DNA of 39,516 nucleotides. Source: Cryobacterium sp. MP_M3 (GTDB lineage Bacteria; Actinomycetota; Actinomycetes; Actinomycetales; Microbacteriaceae). The first letter of the stretch is position 1; each line of letters starts with the position of its first letter. Positions 32,586 to 39,516 of the stretch are shown here, piece after piece. Where the stretch lies: assembly GCF_015752155.1 (NCBI RefSeq), contig NZ_JADOVI010000021.1:1-39516 (forward strand). The letters are read 5' to 3'. Made by a program: the position numbers and the translations under genes. The notes under the pieces are model-generated. The model was given only the letters and a program-made list of their open reading frames with translations, was not told where the DNA came from and made no database searches.

Positions 32586-34283
32586 CTATCCGTTGGCGCG
32601 GGCGAGGGAAATGAGCTCACGGGCGTGCTCGAGCCCGCTCGCGGAATCGGGCAGCCCGGAGAGGAGCCGGGCCATCTCGGCGGCCCGTTCGTCGCCGTGC
32701 AGCTGACGCACGCTGCTGGCCGTGACGGCGCCGTCGCTGTCCTTGACGACGCTGAGGTGGTTGCCGGCGAACGCCGCCACCTGGGCGAGGTGGGTGACCA
32801 CGATCACCTGGGCGGTCTCGGCGAGCCGGGCGAGTCGACGGCCGATCTCGATCGCCGCCGCCCCGCCGACTCCGGCATCGACCTCGTCGAAGACGAACGT
32901 GGGCACCGGGTCGGTCGCGTTGATGACAACCTCGATCGCGAGCATCACCCGGGAGAGTTCGCCGCCGGATGCCCCGCGCGCCAGGGTGCGCGGCTCGGCG
33001 CCGGCGTGCGGTCGCAGCAGGATCCGCACGAGGTCGCGGCCCGTGGCGGTGATCTCCGGCCGGCTGTCGATCTCGACGACGAGGGCGGCATCCGGCATGG
33101 CCAGGGCGCCCAGTTCGGCGGTGACGGCCGTTCCGAGGCGTTCGGCGGCGGCGAGACGGATGCCGGTGAGCCGGTCGGCGAGCTCCTCCACGACCAGCCG
33201 GTCGGCATCGGTCTCGGCGCGGAGGGCGTCGATGCGGTCGGTGTCGCTGTCCAGTTCGAGCAGCCGGGCGCTGCCGGTGTCGAGGAAGTCGATGGCTTCG
33301 TCGAGGCCGCCGTCGTATTTGCGGGCCAGCGCGGTGAGGACCGCCCGGCGTTCCTGCACGACCTCGAGTTCGCGGGCGCCGTCGGCGTCGAGGCCGGCGA
33401 GGTAGCTGGAGAGCTGGGCGGCGACGTCGGCGACGACGAAGCCGGCTTCCGCGAGGGCCGCGGCCATCGGAGGCAGGGCCGGGTCGTGCTCGCCGGCCCG
33501 TTCGAGCTGGCGGCGGGCGGAGTCGAGCAGGGCGACGGCATCCGGGAGCCCGTCGGGGTTCTCCTCGGCGGAGAGGAACTCGCGCGCCTGCGCGGCCGCG
33601 ACCCGGAGCTCTTCCAGGTTGCCGAGGCGTTCGGCGCGCGCGGCCAGTTCGTCGTCTTCGCCGCCCTGGGGTGCGACCTGTTCGATCTCGTCGATCGCGT
33701 CGCGGAGCTCGACGGCTTCCTGGCTGCGCTGGTCCTGCTCGTCGACGAGCAGGGACAGTTCGCCCTGGCGGTCCTGCCAGCGGTGGAAGACCTCCGTGAA
33801 CCGGCCGAGGGTGTCGGCGAGCTCGGGGCCGGCGAACCGGTCGAGCGCCGCGCGCTGTGCCGTCGCCGAGCGCAGGCGCACCTGGTCGGACTGGCCGTGC
33901 ACGACGACGAGGTCGCCGCCGAGGTCGCTGAGCACGCTCGCGGGGGCGCCGCGCCCGCCGACGACGGCCCGGCTGCGGCCCTCGGCGGAGACCGAGCGGC
34001 TGAGGATGAGTTCGCCGCCGTCGAGGTCTCCCCCGGCGTCCCGCACCCGGCTGGCGACGGCGCCGTCGGCGGGGATCAACCAGCGGCCCTCGACCCAGGT
34101 CTGGGCCTGGCCCTGGCGCACGAGCCCGGGGTCGGCGCGTTCGCCGAGCAGCAGGCCGAGCGCCGTGACGACCATGGTCTTGCCTGCGCCGGTCTCACCG
34201 GTGACCGCGGTGAACCCCGGGCCGAGCGGCAGGGTCGCCTCGGCGATCACGCCGAGGTCCCTGATGATGAGTTCGTCGATCAT
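32586..34283 (-). CDS. recN: DNA repair protein RecN
   Basis: This 565-aa SMC-like ATPase acts in double-strand break repair. Walker A GETGAGKT is at about residues 29-36, a coiled coil covers about 150-370, and the ABC signature [13 protein letters not shown] and Walker [14 protein letters not shown] lie in the C-terminal part. Length is normal. The start is ATG at 34283. The gene is 11 nt upstream of pyrG. Confidence 0.97.
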   Translation of the reverse strand: MIDELIIRDLGVIAEATLPLGPGFTAVTGETGAGKTMVVTALGLLLGERADPGLVRQGQAQTWVEGRWLIPADGAVASRVRDAGGDLDGGELILSRSVSAEGRSRAVVGGRGAPASVLSDLGGDLVVVHGQSDQVRLRSATAQRAALDRFAGPELADTLGRFTEVFHRWQDRQGELSLLVDEQDQRSQEAVELRDAIDEIEQVAPQGGEDDELAARAERLGNLEELRVAAAQAREFLSAEENPDGLPDAVALLDSARRQLERAGEHDPALPPMAAALAEAGFVVADVAAQLSSYLAGLDADGARELEVVQERRAVLTALARKYDGGLDEAIDFLDTGSARLLELDSDTDRIDALRAETDADRLVVEELADRLTGIRLAAAERLGTAVTAELGALAMPDAALVVEIDSRPEITATGRDLVRILLRPHAGAEPRTLARGASGGELSRVMLAIEVVINATDPVPTFVFDEVDAGVGGAAAIEIGRRLARLAETAQVIVVTHLAQVAAFAGNHLSVVKDSDGAVTASSVRQLHGDERAAEMARLLSGLPDSASGLEHARELISLARANG

Positions 34284-34328
34284 GACCGGGGCCCGCTCCC
34301 GCTCCGCACTCGGGACTCGGTCAGGGGC

Positions 34329-35246
34329 TCACTCACGCCCGACCGGGCCTCTCCAGCCGGTGACCGGCAGGTTGAACTTGTTCACCAGGCGGTCGGTGAA
34401 CGGGCCGCTGTGCAGCCGGGCCAGGCGCACCGGGATGGGCGAGCGGCGCACGATCACGCGCGCCCCGGGCGGGAGGTCGTGCACGCGGCGCCCGTCGGCG
34501 CAGAGCACGGCGGCGGCGCCGGTGCGGGCGACGACCTCGACGGCCAGGGACGAGTCCGGGCCGACGACGAGCGGGCGGGCGAAGAGGGCGTGCGCGCTGA
34601 GCGGCACGAGCAGCAGGGCGTCCAGGCTCGGCCAGACGATCGGGCCGCCGGCGGAGAACGCGTAGGCGGTCGACCCGGTGGGCGTGGACATGACCACGCC
34701 GTCGCAGCCGAAGGAGGACAGCGGGCGGCCGTCGACCTCGATGACGACCTCGAGCATCCGTTCCCGGCTGGCCTTCTCGACCGTGGCCTCGTTCAGCGCC
34801 CAGGTCTCGTAGATGACATCGTCGCCGACCTTGACCCGCACGTTGAGGGCCATCCGCTCCTCGACCAGGTAGTCGCGGGACAGGGCGCGGCGCACGGCCT
34901 CGCCGAGGTCGTCGCGCTCGCTCTCGGCGAGGAAGCCGACGTGGCCGAGGTTGATTCCGAGCAGAGGGGCGGAGCAGCCGCGCACGATCTCCGCGGCGCG
35001 GAGGATGGTGCCGTCGCCGCCGAGCACGATGACGAGCTCGAGGTCGGTGACATCGACCGTTTCGTGCAGGATGGCCAGCTGGCCGTCGAGGGTCGGGCAG
35101 GAGGCGAGCAGGTCGGCGCGTTCGTTGAGGGCGAGCACGGGCACCGCGCCGGCGGCGAGCAACTGCTCGCACACGGTGACGGCCGCCTCGAGGGAATCCT
35201 GCCGCCCGGTGTGCGCGACGACGAGGATGTGGCGTGCTGCAGTCAT
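34329..35246 (-). CDS. nadK: NAD kinase
   Basis: This 305-aa enzyme phosphorylates NAD to NADP. The GGDGT motif (VVLGGDGTILRAAE) is near residue 69, GINLGHVGFLAE near 98, NEATVEK near 152, and STPTGSTAYAFSAGGP is the conserved NAD-binding stretch. The ATG at 35246 lies only 4 nt after the tlyA stop. The tlyA-nadK-recN order is usual in actinobacteria. Confidence 0.97.
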   Translation of the reverse strand: MTAARHILVVAHTGRQDSLEAAVTVCEQLLAAGAVPVLALNERADLLASCPTLDGQLAILHETVDVTDLELVIVLGGDGTILRAAEIVRGCSAPLLGINLGHVGFLAESERDDLGEAVRRALSRDYLVEERMALNVRVKVGDDVIYETWALNEATVEKASRERMLEVVIEVDGRPLSSFGCDGVVMSTPTGSTAYAFSAGGPIVWPSLDALLLVPLSAHALFARPLVVGPDSSLAVEVVARTGAAAVLCADGRRVHDLPPGARVIVRRSPIPVRLARLHSGPFTDRLVNKFNLPVTGWRGPVGRE

Positions 35247-35250
35247 GTCG

Positions 35251-36192
35251 TCAGGCTCCCACCAGTGCCGTTGTGCGGTCGATCCATTCTGTCGGATTCG
35301 TGCCCACGTCGCGGCTCAGCCAGCAGAGGTACTCCCGGTTGCCGGCACCGCCGGCGATCGGCGACGCGATCAGGCCGTTCGTGCGCAGGCCCAGGTCCCA
35401 GGCCGCCCAGAGCACGCCGGCGATGGCGTCGGCGCGCAGGCCGGCGTCGTGCACGATGCCTTCGCGGATGCTGCCCTTGCCGACCTCGAATTGCGGTTTG
35501 ATCAGCAGCACGAAGTCGGCGCCCTGTGCGGCGGTGGCGACGAGGGCCGGCAGAACCATCGGCAGGGAGATGAAGGAGAGGTCGGCGACCACCAGGTCGG
35601 CCTGGGTGTCGACGCCGGATGCCGCGGCGAGCGACTCGGCGGTGGAGTAGCGCAGGTTGAAGCCCTCGACGAGCGTGAGCCGGGGTTCGGTGGCCAGAAG
35701 CGGCGCGAGCTGGCCGTGGCCCACGTCGACGGCGAGCACGCGGGCGGCACCGCGTTCGAGCAGCACCTGGCTGAACCCGCCGGTGGACGCCCCGGCATCG
35801 AGCACGGTGCGGCCCGTCACCGGCAGGGCGAAGGCGTCGAGCGCGGCGATGAGCTTGTGGGCCCCGCGGCTGACGTAGTGGTCGGTCGCGGCCACCTCGA
35901 TCAGCTGCGTGCCCCGCACCTTGGCGGATGCCTTGACGACCGGCTTGCCGTCGACCGTGACGAGTCCGCCGGTGATCAGCTGCGCGGCCACCGTGCGGGA
36001 GCGGGCCAGGCCGCGCTCGGCGAGGGCGGTGTCGAGGCGCTGGTCGGGAGCACGCTCGGGCAGGAAGGCGCCGGGCGGGGCCTGCTCGGGCTCGCCCTGG
36101 CCGTCCTGCGGCTGGCCGGCATCCGGCTGGTTCATTGGTTCAGGCGCGGTGGACCCGGCCTGGCTGTCGTCGTTCATCGGGTTCCCGGTCAT
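35251..36192 (-). CDS. tlyA: TlyA-family rRNA 2'-O-methyltransferase
   Basis: This 313-aa protein has an S4 RNA-binding domain (about residues 50-108, RLDTALAERGLARSRT) and an FtsJ-like methyltransferase domain with VLDAGASTGGFSQVLL, then VVADLSFISL and LIKPQFEVGK, which supply the K-D-K-E type residues. In mycobacteria TlyA methylates 16S and 23S rRNA ribose and affects capreomycin sensitivity. The first 45 residues are a Gln/Pro-rich extension with several Met, so a start at the inner ATG is possible. It overlaps the small upstream gene by 4 nt. Confidence 0.93.
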   Translation of the reverse strand: MTGNPMNDDSQAGSTAPEPMNQPDAGQPQDGQGEPEQAPPGAFLPERAPDQRLDTALAERGLARSRTVAAQLITGGLVTVDGKPVVKASAKVRGTQLIEVAATDHYVSRGAHKLIAALDAFALPVTGRTVLDAGASTGGFSQVLLERGAARVLAVDVGHGQLAPLLATEPRLTLVEGFNLRYSTAESLAAASGVDTQADLVVADLSFISLPMVLPALVATAAQGADFVLLIKPQFEVGKGSIREGIVHDAGLRADAIAGVLWAAWDLGLRTNGLIASPIAGGAGNREYLCWLSRDVGTNPTEWIDRTTALVGA

Positions 36193-36404
36193 GCGTCGGC
36201 CGATCGCGGAACGTCGCCGCCCTCGAGGTGATCGCGCAGACGGTCGTGCAGTTGCACGTACGCCGAGGCGCGCTCCTCGAGCGGCTGGTTCTCTATCGCG
36301 TCGAGTGTGGAAACGAACTCCGCCGGCTCGCTGATCGAAGCGTCGGTCGACGGAGTGCGCGGCGCGGGCGCCGGTCTCGGCGTCGGGGTGGAGTGCTCTG
36401 TCAC
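36189..36404 (-). CDS. Small conserved-context protein upstream of tlyA
   Basis: A 71-aa protein with a Pro/Thr-rich N-terminus and a helical C-terminus (EFVSTLDAIENQPLEERASA). The GTG at 36404 is preferred over a longer frame to 36446, which overlaps the upstream HAD gene. The stop overlaps the tlyA start by 4 nt, so it is part of the same transcript. Such short proteins are common at this place in Microbacteriaceae. Function unknown. Confidence 0.7.
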   Translation of the reverse strand: MTEHSTPTPRPAPAPRTPSTDASISEPAEFVSTLDAIENQPLEERASAYVQLHDRLRDHLEGGDVPRSADA

Positions 36405-36420
36405 GCCTCCAACGTTACCG

Positions 36421-37446
36421 TCAGAGATACAGTCGCTCCGGAACATTCAGCCCGTAGATCGGGCGCCCGGAGGCCCAGATCACGGCGCAGGCGGCGCGGA
36501 GCAGGTTGATCGCACCGTCACCTTCGGCGACGACCTCGACATCCGCGCCGCGCAGGCGCACCGTGGCGCCGTCGACGGTGGCCGAGGTGCCGTCCTTGGA
36601 GAACACGGTCTCCGGATACGGCTCGTGCAGCTGGCGCAGGTCGTCGAGGATGTAGCGGGGCCGGGAGGCGGCGTCGGCCGCGAGGGCCTGTTTCGCCTTG
36701 TCGATCCCGGTGAGCACGAGCACTGCGGGGATGCCGGCCCGGTTCGCGCCGAGGATGTCGGTGTCGAGGCGATCGCCGATGAACAGGGGCTGGCCGGCGC
36801 CGAACCGGTTGACGGCCTCAGTGAAGATGGCGACCTCCGGTTTGCCGGCCACGATCGGCAGGCGCCCGACCGCGGTGTGCACGGCCGAGACGAGGGTGCC
36901 GTTTCCGGGCGCGATGCCGCGGGCCACGGGGATGGTCCAGTCGGTGTTCGTGGCGATCCAGGGGATCTCGACGCCGTCGGCCCGCGGGTGCAGCGCGAAC
37001 GCGGCCTCGGCGAGGTCCTTCCAGCCGAGGTCGGGCGAGAAGCCCTGGATGACGGCGGCCGGCTGGTCGTCGGCCGATCGGGTGACGGCGAAGCCGCCCT
37101 TCTCGACCTCGACGACGAGACCCTCGCCGCCGATCACGAGCACGAGCGCGCCCGCAGGCACCTCGTCGGCCAGGAGGCGCACGGCGGCCTGCGGTGAGGT
37201 GACGACATCCGTCGCCACCGCCCCGAGGCCGAGCTCGCTCAGGTGGTCGGCGACGGTCTGGTCGGTGCGCGACGCGTTGTTGGTGAGGTAGCCCACCCGC
37301 ATGGTCTCGGCCGCGCGGTTGAGGCTCTCCACCGCGAACGGGATCGCGCCCGGGCCGGTGTAGACGACACCGTCGAGGTCAGCGAGCACCACGTCGACGC
37401 CGGACAGCGGGGTCTTCGGCTCAGCCACGCGGCGACGCCTCAGCAT
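36421..37446 (-). CDS. HAD-IIA family phosphatase
   Basis: A protein of about 341 aa with the NagD-like layout: motif I VLADLDGVVY, motif II TNNAS, a cap domain in the middle, motif III with GKPEVAIF, and motif IV GDRLDTDILGA. Family members dephosphorylate small sugars or glycerol phosphate. The ATG at 37446 is chosen because GAGGAG lies about 4 nt upstream. A GTG at 37428 is an alternative. It overlaps the end of the upstream TPR-like gene by 26 nt, a sign of coupling. Confidence 0.88.
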   Translation of the reverse strand: MLRRRRVAEPKTPLSGVDVVLADLDGVVYTGPGAIPFAVESLNRAAETMRVGYLTNNASRTDQTVADHLSELGLGAVATDVVTSPQAAVRLLADEVPAGALVLVIGGEGLVVEVEKGGFAVTRSADDQPAAVIQGFSPDLGWKDLAEAAFALHPRADGVEIPWIATNTDWTIPVARGIAPGNGTLVSAVHTAVGRLPIVAGKPEVAIFTEAVNRFGAGQPLFIGDRLDTDILGANRAGIPAVLVLTGIDKAKQALAADAASRPRYILDDLRQLHEPYPETVFSKDGTSATVDGATVRLRGADVEVVAEGDGAINLLRAACAVIWASGRPIYGLNVPERLYL

Positions 37447-39367
37447 CCTGCTCCTCGTCGTCGCCGGTGGTCGAGCTTGTCGAGACCTCCCCATCGGTGT
37501 CCTGCTCGTCGTCGTCGAACTCCTCGTCGTCGAACTCGTCGTCCTCGATCTCGAGGATCTCGATGGTCTCGTCCGCATCCGACGCGCCTGACACGGCCGC
37601 ATCTGCGCGCTCGGCGCGTTCGGTCCAGAGTTCGGCCTCGTCTTCACGGCCGAGCTCTTCGAGCACCTCGGCGTAGGCGGCGAACAGCTCGGCGCTGTAG
37701 GAGAACGCGGTCTTCGGGTCCAGCTGCGGAATCTCGAGTTCGCTCAGCGCGGCCTCGGTCTCCCCCAGGTCGAGACGGGCGCCCGACATCGCAATGGCCA
37801 GGGCCACCTGAACGGATGCCGGCAGGGTCGCCCGGTCGACGGACCGGCCCAACTCGAGCGCGCGGTCGGGGCGTCCGACGCCGCGTTCGCTGTCCACCAT
37901 CAGGGGAAGCTGGTCGTTGGAGCCGGAGATCCTCCGGTAGGTGCGCAGTTCGCGCAGGGCGAGGGCGAAGTCGCCGGTCGCGTAGGCGGTGATCGCCAGG
38001 CTCTCGCGCACCACGGCGATGCGGCCGGCCCGACGGGCGGCCGACATGACGTGGCGGTGAGCCAGCTCCGGATCCTCGTCGATGACGCGGGCGGCCATGG
38101 CGAGGTGACGGCCGACGGCCTCCGCGTTGTCCTTGCTCAGGGTCTTGAGCTCGTTGCGGGCAATCCGGTCGAGGTCCTGCGACGTGATGTCGTCGGGAAG
38201 TTCCGGGTCATCGTGGCGGGGACGCACCGAACGCAGCTCACGCTGCATGCGCTGCTCCTCGGTCATCTCCTCTTCGACGACGCGAGCGTCACGATCCCCG
38301 CGCGCCGGAGCGCCCTCGCGGGTCCACAGCTTCTTGCCGGCGTCACGCGGGGCGCCGGCACGGTTCGGCGATCCGCCGCGCTGCGTGGCATTGCCCCACG
38401 GCTTGCGGTCGCCATCCGTGCGGGGGCGCTCGGTGCGTTCGCCGTCCTTGGCCCAGGGCTTGCGCTCGGCACCACCGGACGGACGGTCGGAGTTGCCACG
38501 GTACGGAGCCCGCTCGCCATCCTTCGCCCACGGCTTGCGCTCGGCACCACCGGATGGACGATCGGAATTGCCGCGGTACGGAGGACGCTCGCCACCCTGC
38601 TGCGGGCGGTCGGAGTTGCCACGGTACGGGGGACGTTCGCCGCCACCGGACGGACGGTCGGAGTTGCCACGGTACGGAGCCCGCTCGCCATCCTTCGCCC
38701 ACGGCTTGCGCTCGGCACCGCCGGACGGACGCTCGGAATTGCCACGGTACGGGGGACGCTCGCCACCACCGGACGAACGGTCGGAATTGCCACGGAACGG
38801 AGCCCGCTCGCCATCCTTCGCCCACGGCTTGCGCTCAGCGCCACCGGACGGACGATCGGAATTGCCGCCGTACGGAGCCCGCTCGCCACCCTGCTGCGGA
38901 CGGTCGGAGTTCCCACGGTAAGGGGGACGCTCGCCATCACGCTGCGGGCGATCAGAGTTCCCGCGGTACGGAGGACGCTCGCCATCACGCTGGGGACGGT
39001 CAGAGTTCCCACGGTACGGAGGACGCTCGCCATCACGCTGAGGGCGATCGGAGTTCCCACGGTACGGAGGACGCTCGCCACCCTGCTGCGGGCGATCGGA
39101 GTTGCCACGGTAGGGAGGACGCTCGCCACCCTGCTGCGGGCGATCGGAATTGCCACGATAGGGCGCACGCTCACCGCCGCCGCTCTGGGCGCGGTCGTTG
39201 CGACCCTGATAACCGCCGGAGCCGCGTGCGCCACCCGCGGGAGGACCGGACTGGCGATTGTCGCCGCCGCGTCCGCCCTGAGGCCGGCCACCCTGATTGC
39301 CGCCGGAACGCCGGTCGTCCCGGCCGCCGTTTCGTGCGTCGTCTCCGTGCGTACCTGTAGGGCTCAC
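37421..39367 (-). CDS. Repeat-rich N-terminus plus TPR-like domain protein
   Basis: A 648-aa protein. Residues 1-65 are Gly/Arg-rich. Residues 66-309 hold 13 copies of a 16-residue ERxPYRGNSDRPxxGG unit with four ERKPWAKDG spacers, likely disordered and positively charged. Residues 380-590 are helical and TPR-like (VGRHLAMAARVIDEDPELAHRHV, then DFALALRELRTYRR). The C-terminus is strongly acidic (590-648). Proteins with such an RG/RGN-rich head and TPR body are found at this locus in actinobacteria, sometimes labelled primosomal. The true role is unknown. RG-rich repeats suggest nucleic acid binding. The GTG at 39367 has AGGAGA 5-6 nt upstream. First gene after the rRNA operon. Confidence 0.85.
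   Translation of the reverse strand: MSPTGTHGDDARNGGRDDRRSGGNQGGRPQGGRGGDNRQSGPPAGGARGSGGYQGRNDRAQSGGGERAPYRGNSDRPQQGGERPPYRGNSDRPQQGGERPPYRGNSDRPQRDGERPPYRGNSDRPQRDGERPPYRGNSDRPQRDGERPPYRGNSDRPQQGGERAPYGGNSDRPSGGAERKPWAKDGERAPFRGNSDRSSGGGERPPYRGNSERPSGGAERKPWAKDGERAPYRGNSDRPSGGGERPPYRGNSDRPQQGGERPPYRGNSDRPSGGAERKPWAKDGERAPYRGNSDRPSGGAERKPWAKDGERTERPRTDGDRKPWGNATQRGGSPNRAGAPRDAGKKLWTREGAPARGDRDARVVEEEMTEEQRMQRELRSVRPRHDDPELPDDITSQDLDRIARNELKTLSKDNAEAVGRHLAMAARVIDEDPELAHRHVMSAARRAGRIAVVRESLAITAYATGDFALALRELRTYRRISGSNDQLPLMVDSERGVGRPDRALELGRSVDRATLPASVQVALAIAMSGARLDLGETEAALSELEIPQLDPKTAFSYSAELFAAYAEVLEELGREDEAELWTERAERADAAVSGASDADETIEILEIEDDEFDDEEFDDDEQDTDGEVSTSSTTGDDEEQDAEASPRG
37466..37487. 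repeat. Dispersed-repeat copy inside a coding region
   Basis: A 22-bp copy of the GGTCTCGACAnGCTCGACCA repeat, with one mismatch to the copies at 21.5 kb, lies in frame in the acidic tail of the TPR-like gene. It encodes VSTSSTTG there. Confidence 0.85.
38441..39172 (-). repeat. 48-bp coding minisatellite, 13 units
   Basis: Thirteen copies of a 48-bp unit with 27-bp spacers between some of them encode the ERxPYRGNSDRPxxGG repeats. Unit length is a multiple of three, so copy-number change keeps the frame. Units differ by a few synonymous and coding changes (PQQGG, PQRDG, PSGGA, PSGGG variants). Confidence 0.95.
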
Positions 39368-39429
39368 TGTGTCTCCTGTGTAATTGGTCTGCCTTTTCGA
39401 CTGCCTTGAACAGCGTAAGGCTTAACGCA

Positions 39430-39456
39430 AAATGGCCACCCATCGGGTGGCCATTT
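39430..39456 (-). terminator. rRNA operon terminator
   Basis: A 12-bp perfect stem (AAATGGCCACCC / GGGTGGCCATTT) with a 3-nt loop lies 18 nt past the 5S rRNA 3' end and runs into a TTTT stretch on the minus strand. It ends the rRNA operon before the TPR-like gene. Confidence 0.85.
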
Positions 39457-39474
39457 CGCTTGTTGCTAAGTTAA

Positions 39475-39516
39475 GTCCGGCGGTGTCCTACTCTCCCACA
39501 GGGTCCCCCCTGCAGT
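39475..39516 (-). rRNA. rrf: 5S rRNA, 3' end only (cut by the window edge)
   Basis: The reverse complement reads ACTGCAGGGGGGACCCTGTG followed by GGAGAGTAGGACACCGCCGGAC, the conserved 3' third of actinobacterial 5S rRNA. The 5' part lies beyond the right edge. The rRNA operon therefore runs leftwards into this core block. The exact 3' base is set at 39475 by analogy. Confidence 0.93.

Noticed and set aside
32625..35501. Very long open plus-strand frame (over 900 codons) opposite recN and nadK
   Set aside because: It is the antisense shadow of strongly conserved genes in high-GC DNA, where stop codons are rare in that frame. Its product is low-complexity and matches nothing recognisable.
38441..39172. 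Regular repeats that could suggest a CRISPR array
   Set aside because: Units are contiguous or joined by a constant 27-bp segment, are in frame with a protein and have no variable spacers. No cas genes are present.
38051..39409. Long plus-strand and alternative minus-strand frames across the minisatellite
   Set aside because: All frames stay open because the 48-bp unit contains no stop in any frame. Only the 37421-39367 frame has a ribosome binding site and a non-repeat TPR-like domain.

Overview
The window is high-GC DNA from an actinobacterium, most likely a member of the Microbacteriaceae (order Micrococcales). The evidence is the gene order recN-pyrG-nudix-xerD-parA-scpA-scpB-rluB-tyrA-cmk-der, the GTG/TTG starts, an actinobacterial 5S rRNA 3' end, and copies of a GGTCTCGACAnGCTCGACCA repeat of a kind I associate with this family. 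No species can be named from the sequence alone.

Accessory half (1-19.9 kb). A defence block lies on the minus strand at 51-10251. It reads, in transcription order, a large degenerate methylase/specificity fusion with an N-terminal helix-turn-helix, then hsdM, hsdS and hsdR (each joined by 1-4 nt overlaps), then a DUF262/DUF1524 GmrSD-like nuclease with an unusual C-terminus. A perfect 10-bp inverted repeat at 10330-10353 lies about 90 nt upstream of the first gene and is a candidate operator. Two plus-strand envelope genes follow: a single-TM protein and a TM2 protein carrying two Ltp (superinfection-exclusion type) repeats. From 12.1 to 15.3 kb there is a minus-strand run of small accessory genes: a helicase-associated/metallophosphoesterase chimera, an orphan MbcA/ParS/Xre-like antitoxin, an unknown protein, a HAD-like protein and a helicase-associated domain protein.

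From 15.5 to 19.7 kb, a plus-strand four-gene unit looks like an unusual mobile element. It holds a 100-aa beta-rich protein, two paralogous tyrosine-recombinase-fold proteins that both lack the nucleophilic tyrosine at the aligned position, and a 641-aa protein with DDE-transposase hallmarks. It ends at a strong terminator hairpin. A tRNA-Pro(GGG) gene at 19985-20058 has its 3' end facing this accessory block, which suggests the block sits next to a tRNA integration hotspot.

Conserved half (20-39.5 kb). After a small membrane protein, a GNAT acetyltransferase and an unknown protein, a colinear minus-strand core block runs from just downstream of an rRNA operon (5S 3' end at 39475-39516) to der. 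It covers a repeat-rich TPR-like protein, a HAD-IIA phosphatase, a small protein, tlyA, nadK, recN, pyrG, a nudix hydrolase, xerD, parA, scpA, scpB, rluB, tyrA, cmk and der. Most neighbours overlap or are only a few bases apart, so transcription units are probably long. The xerD-parA-scpA-scpB run groups chromosome dimer resolution, partitioning and condensin loading.

Most functional calls in the core are secure from motifs. Calls in the 12-20 kb region are structural readings of unfamiliar proteins and are marked as such.
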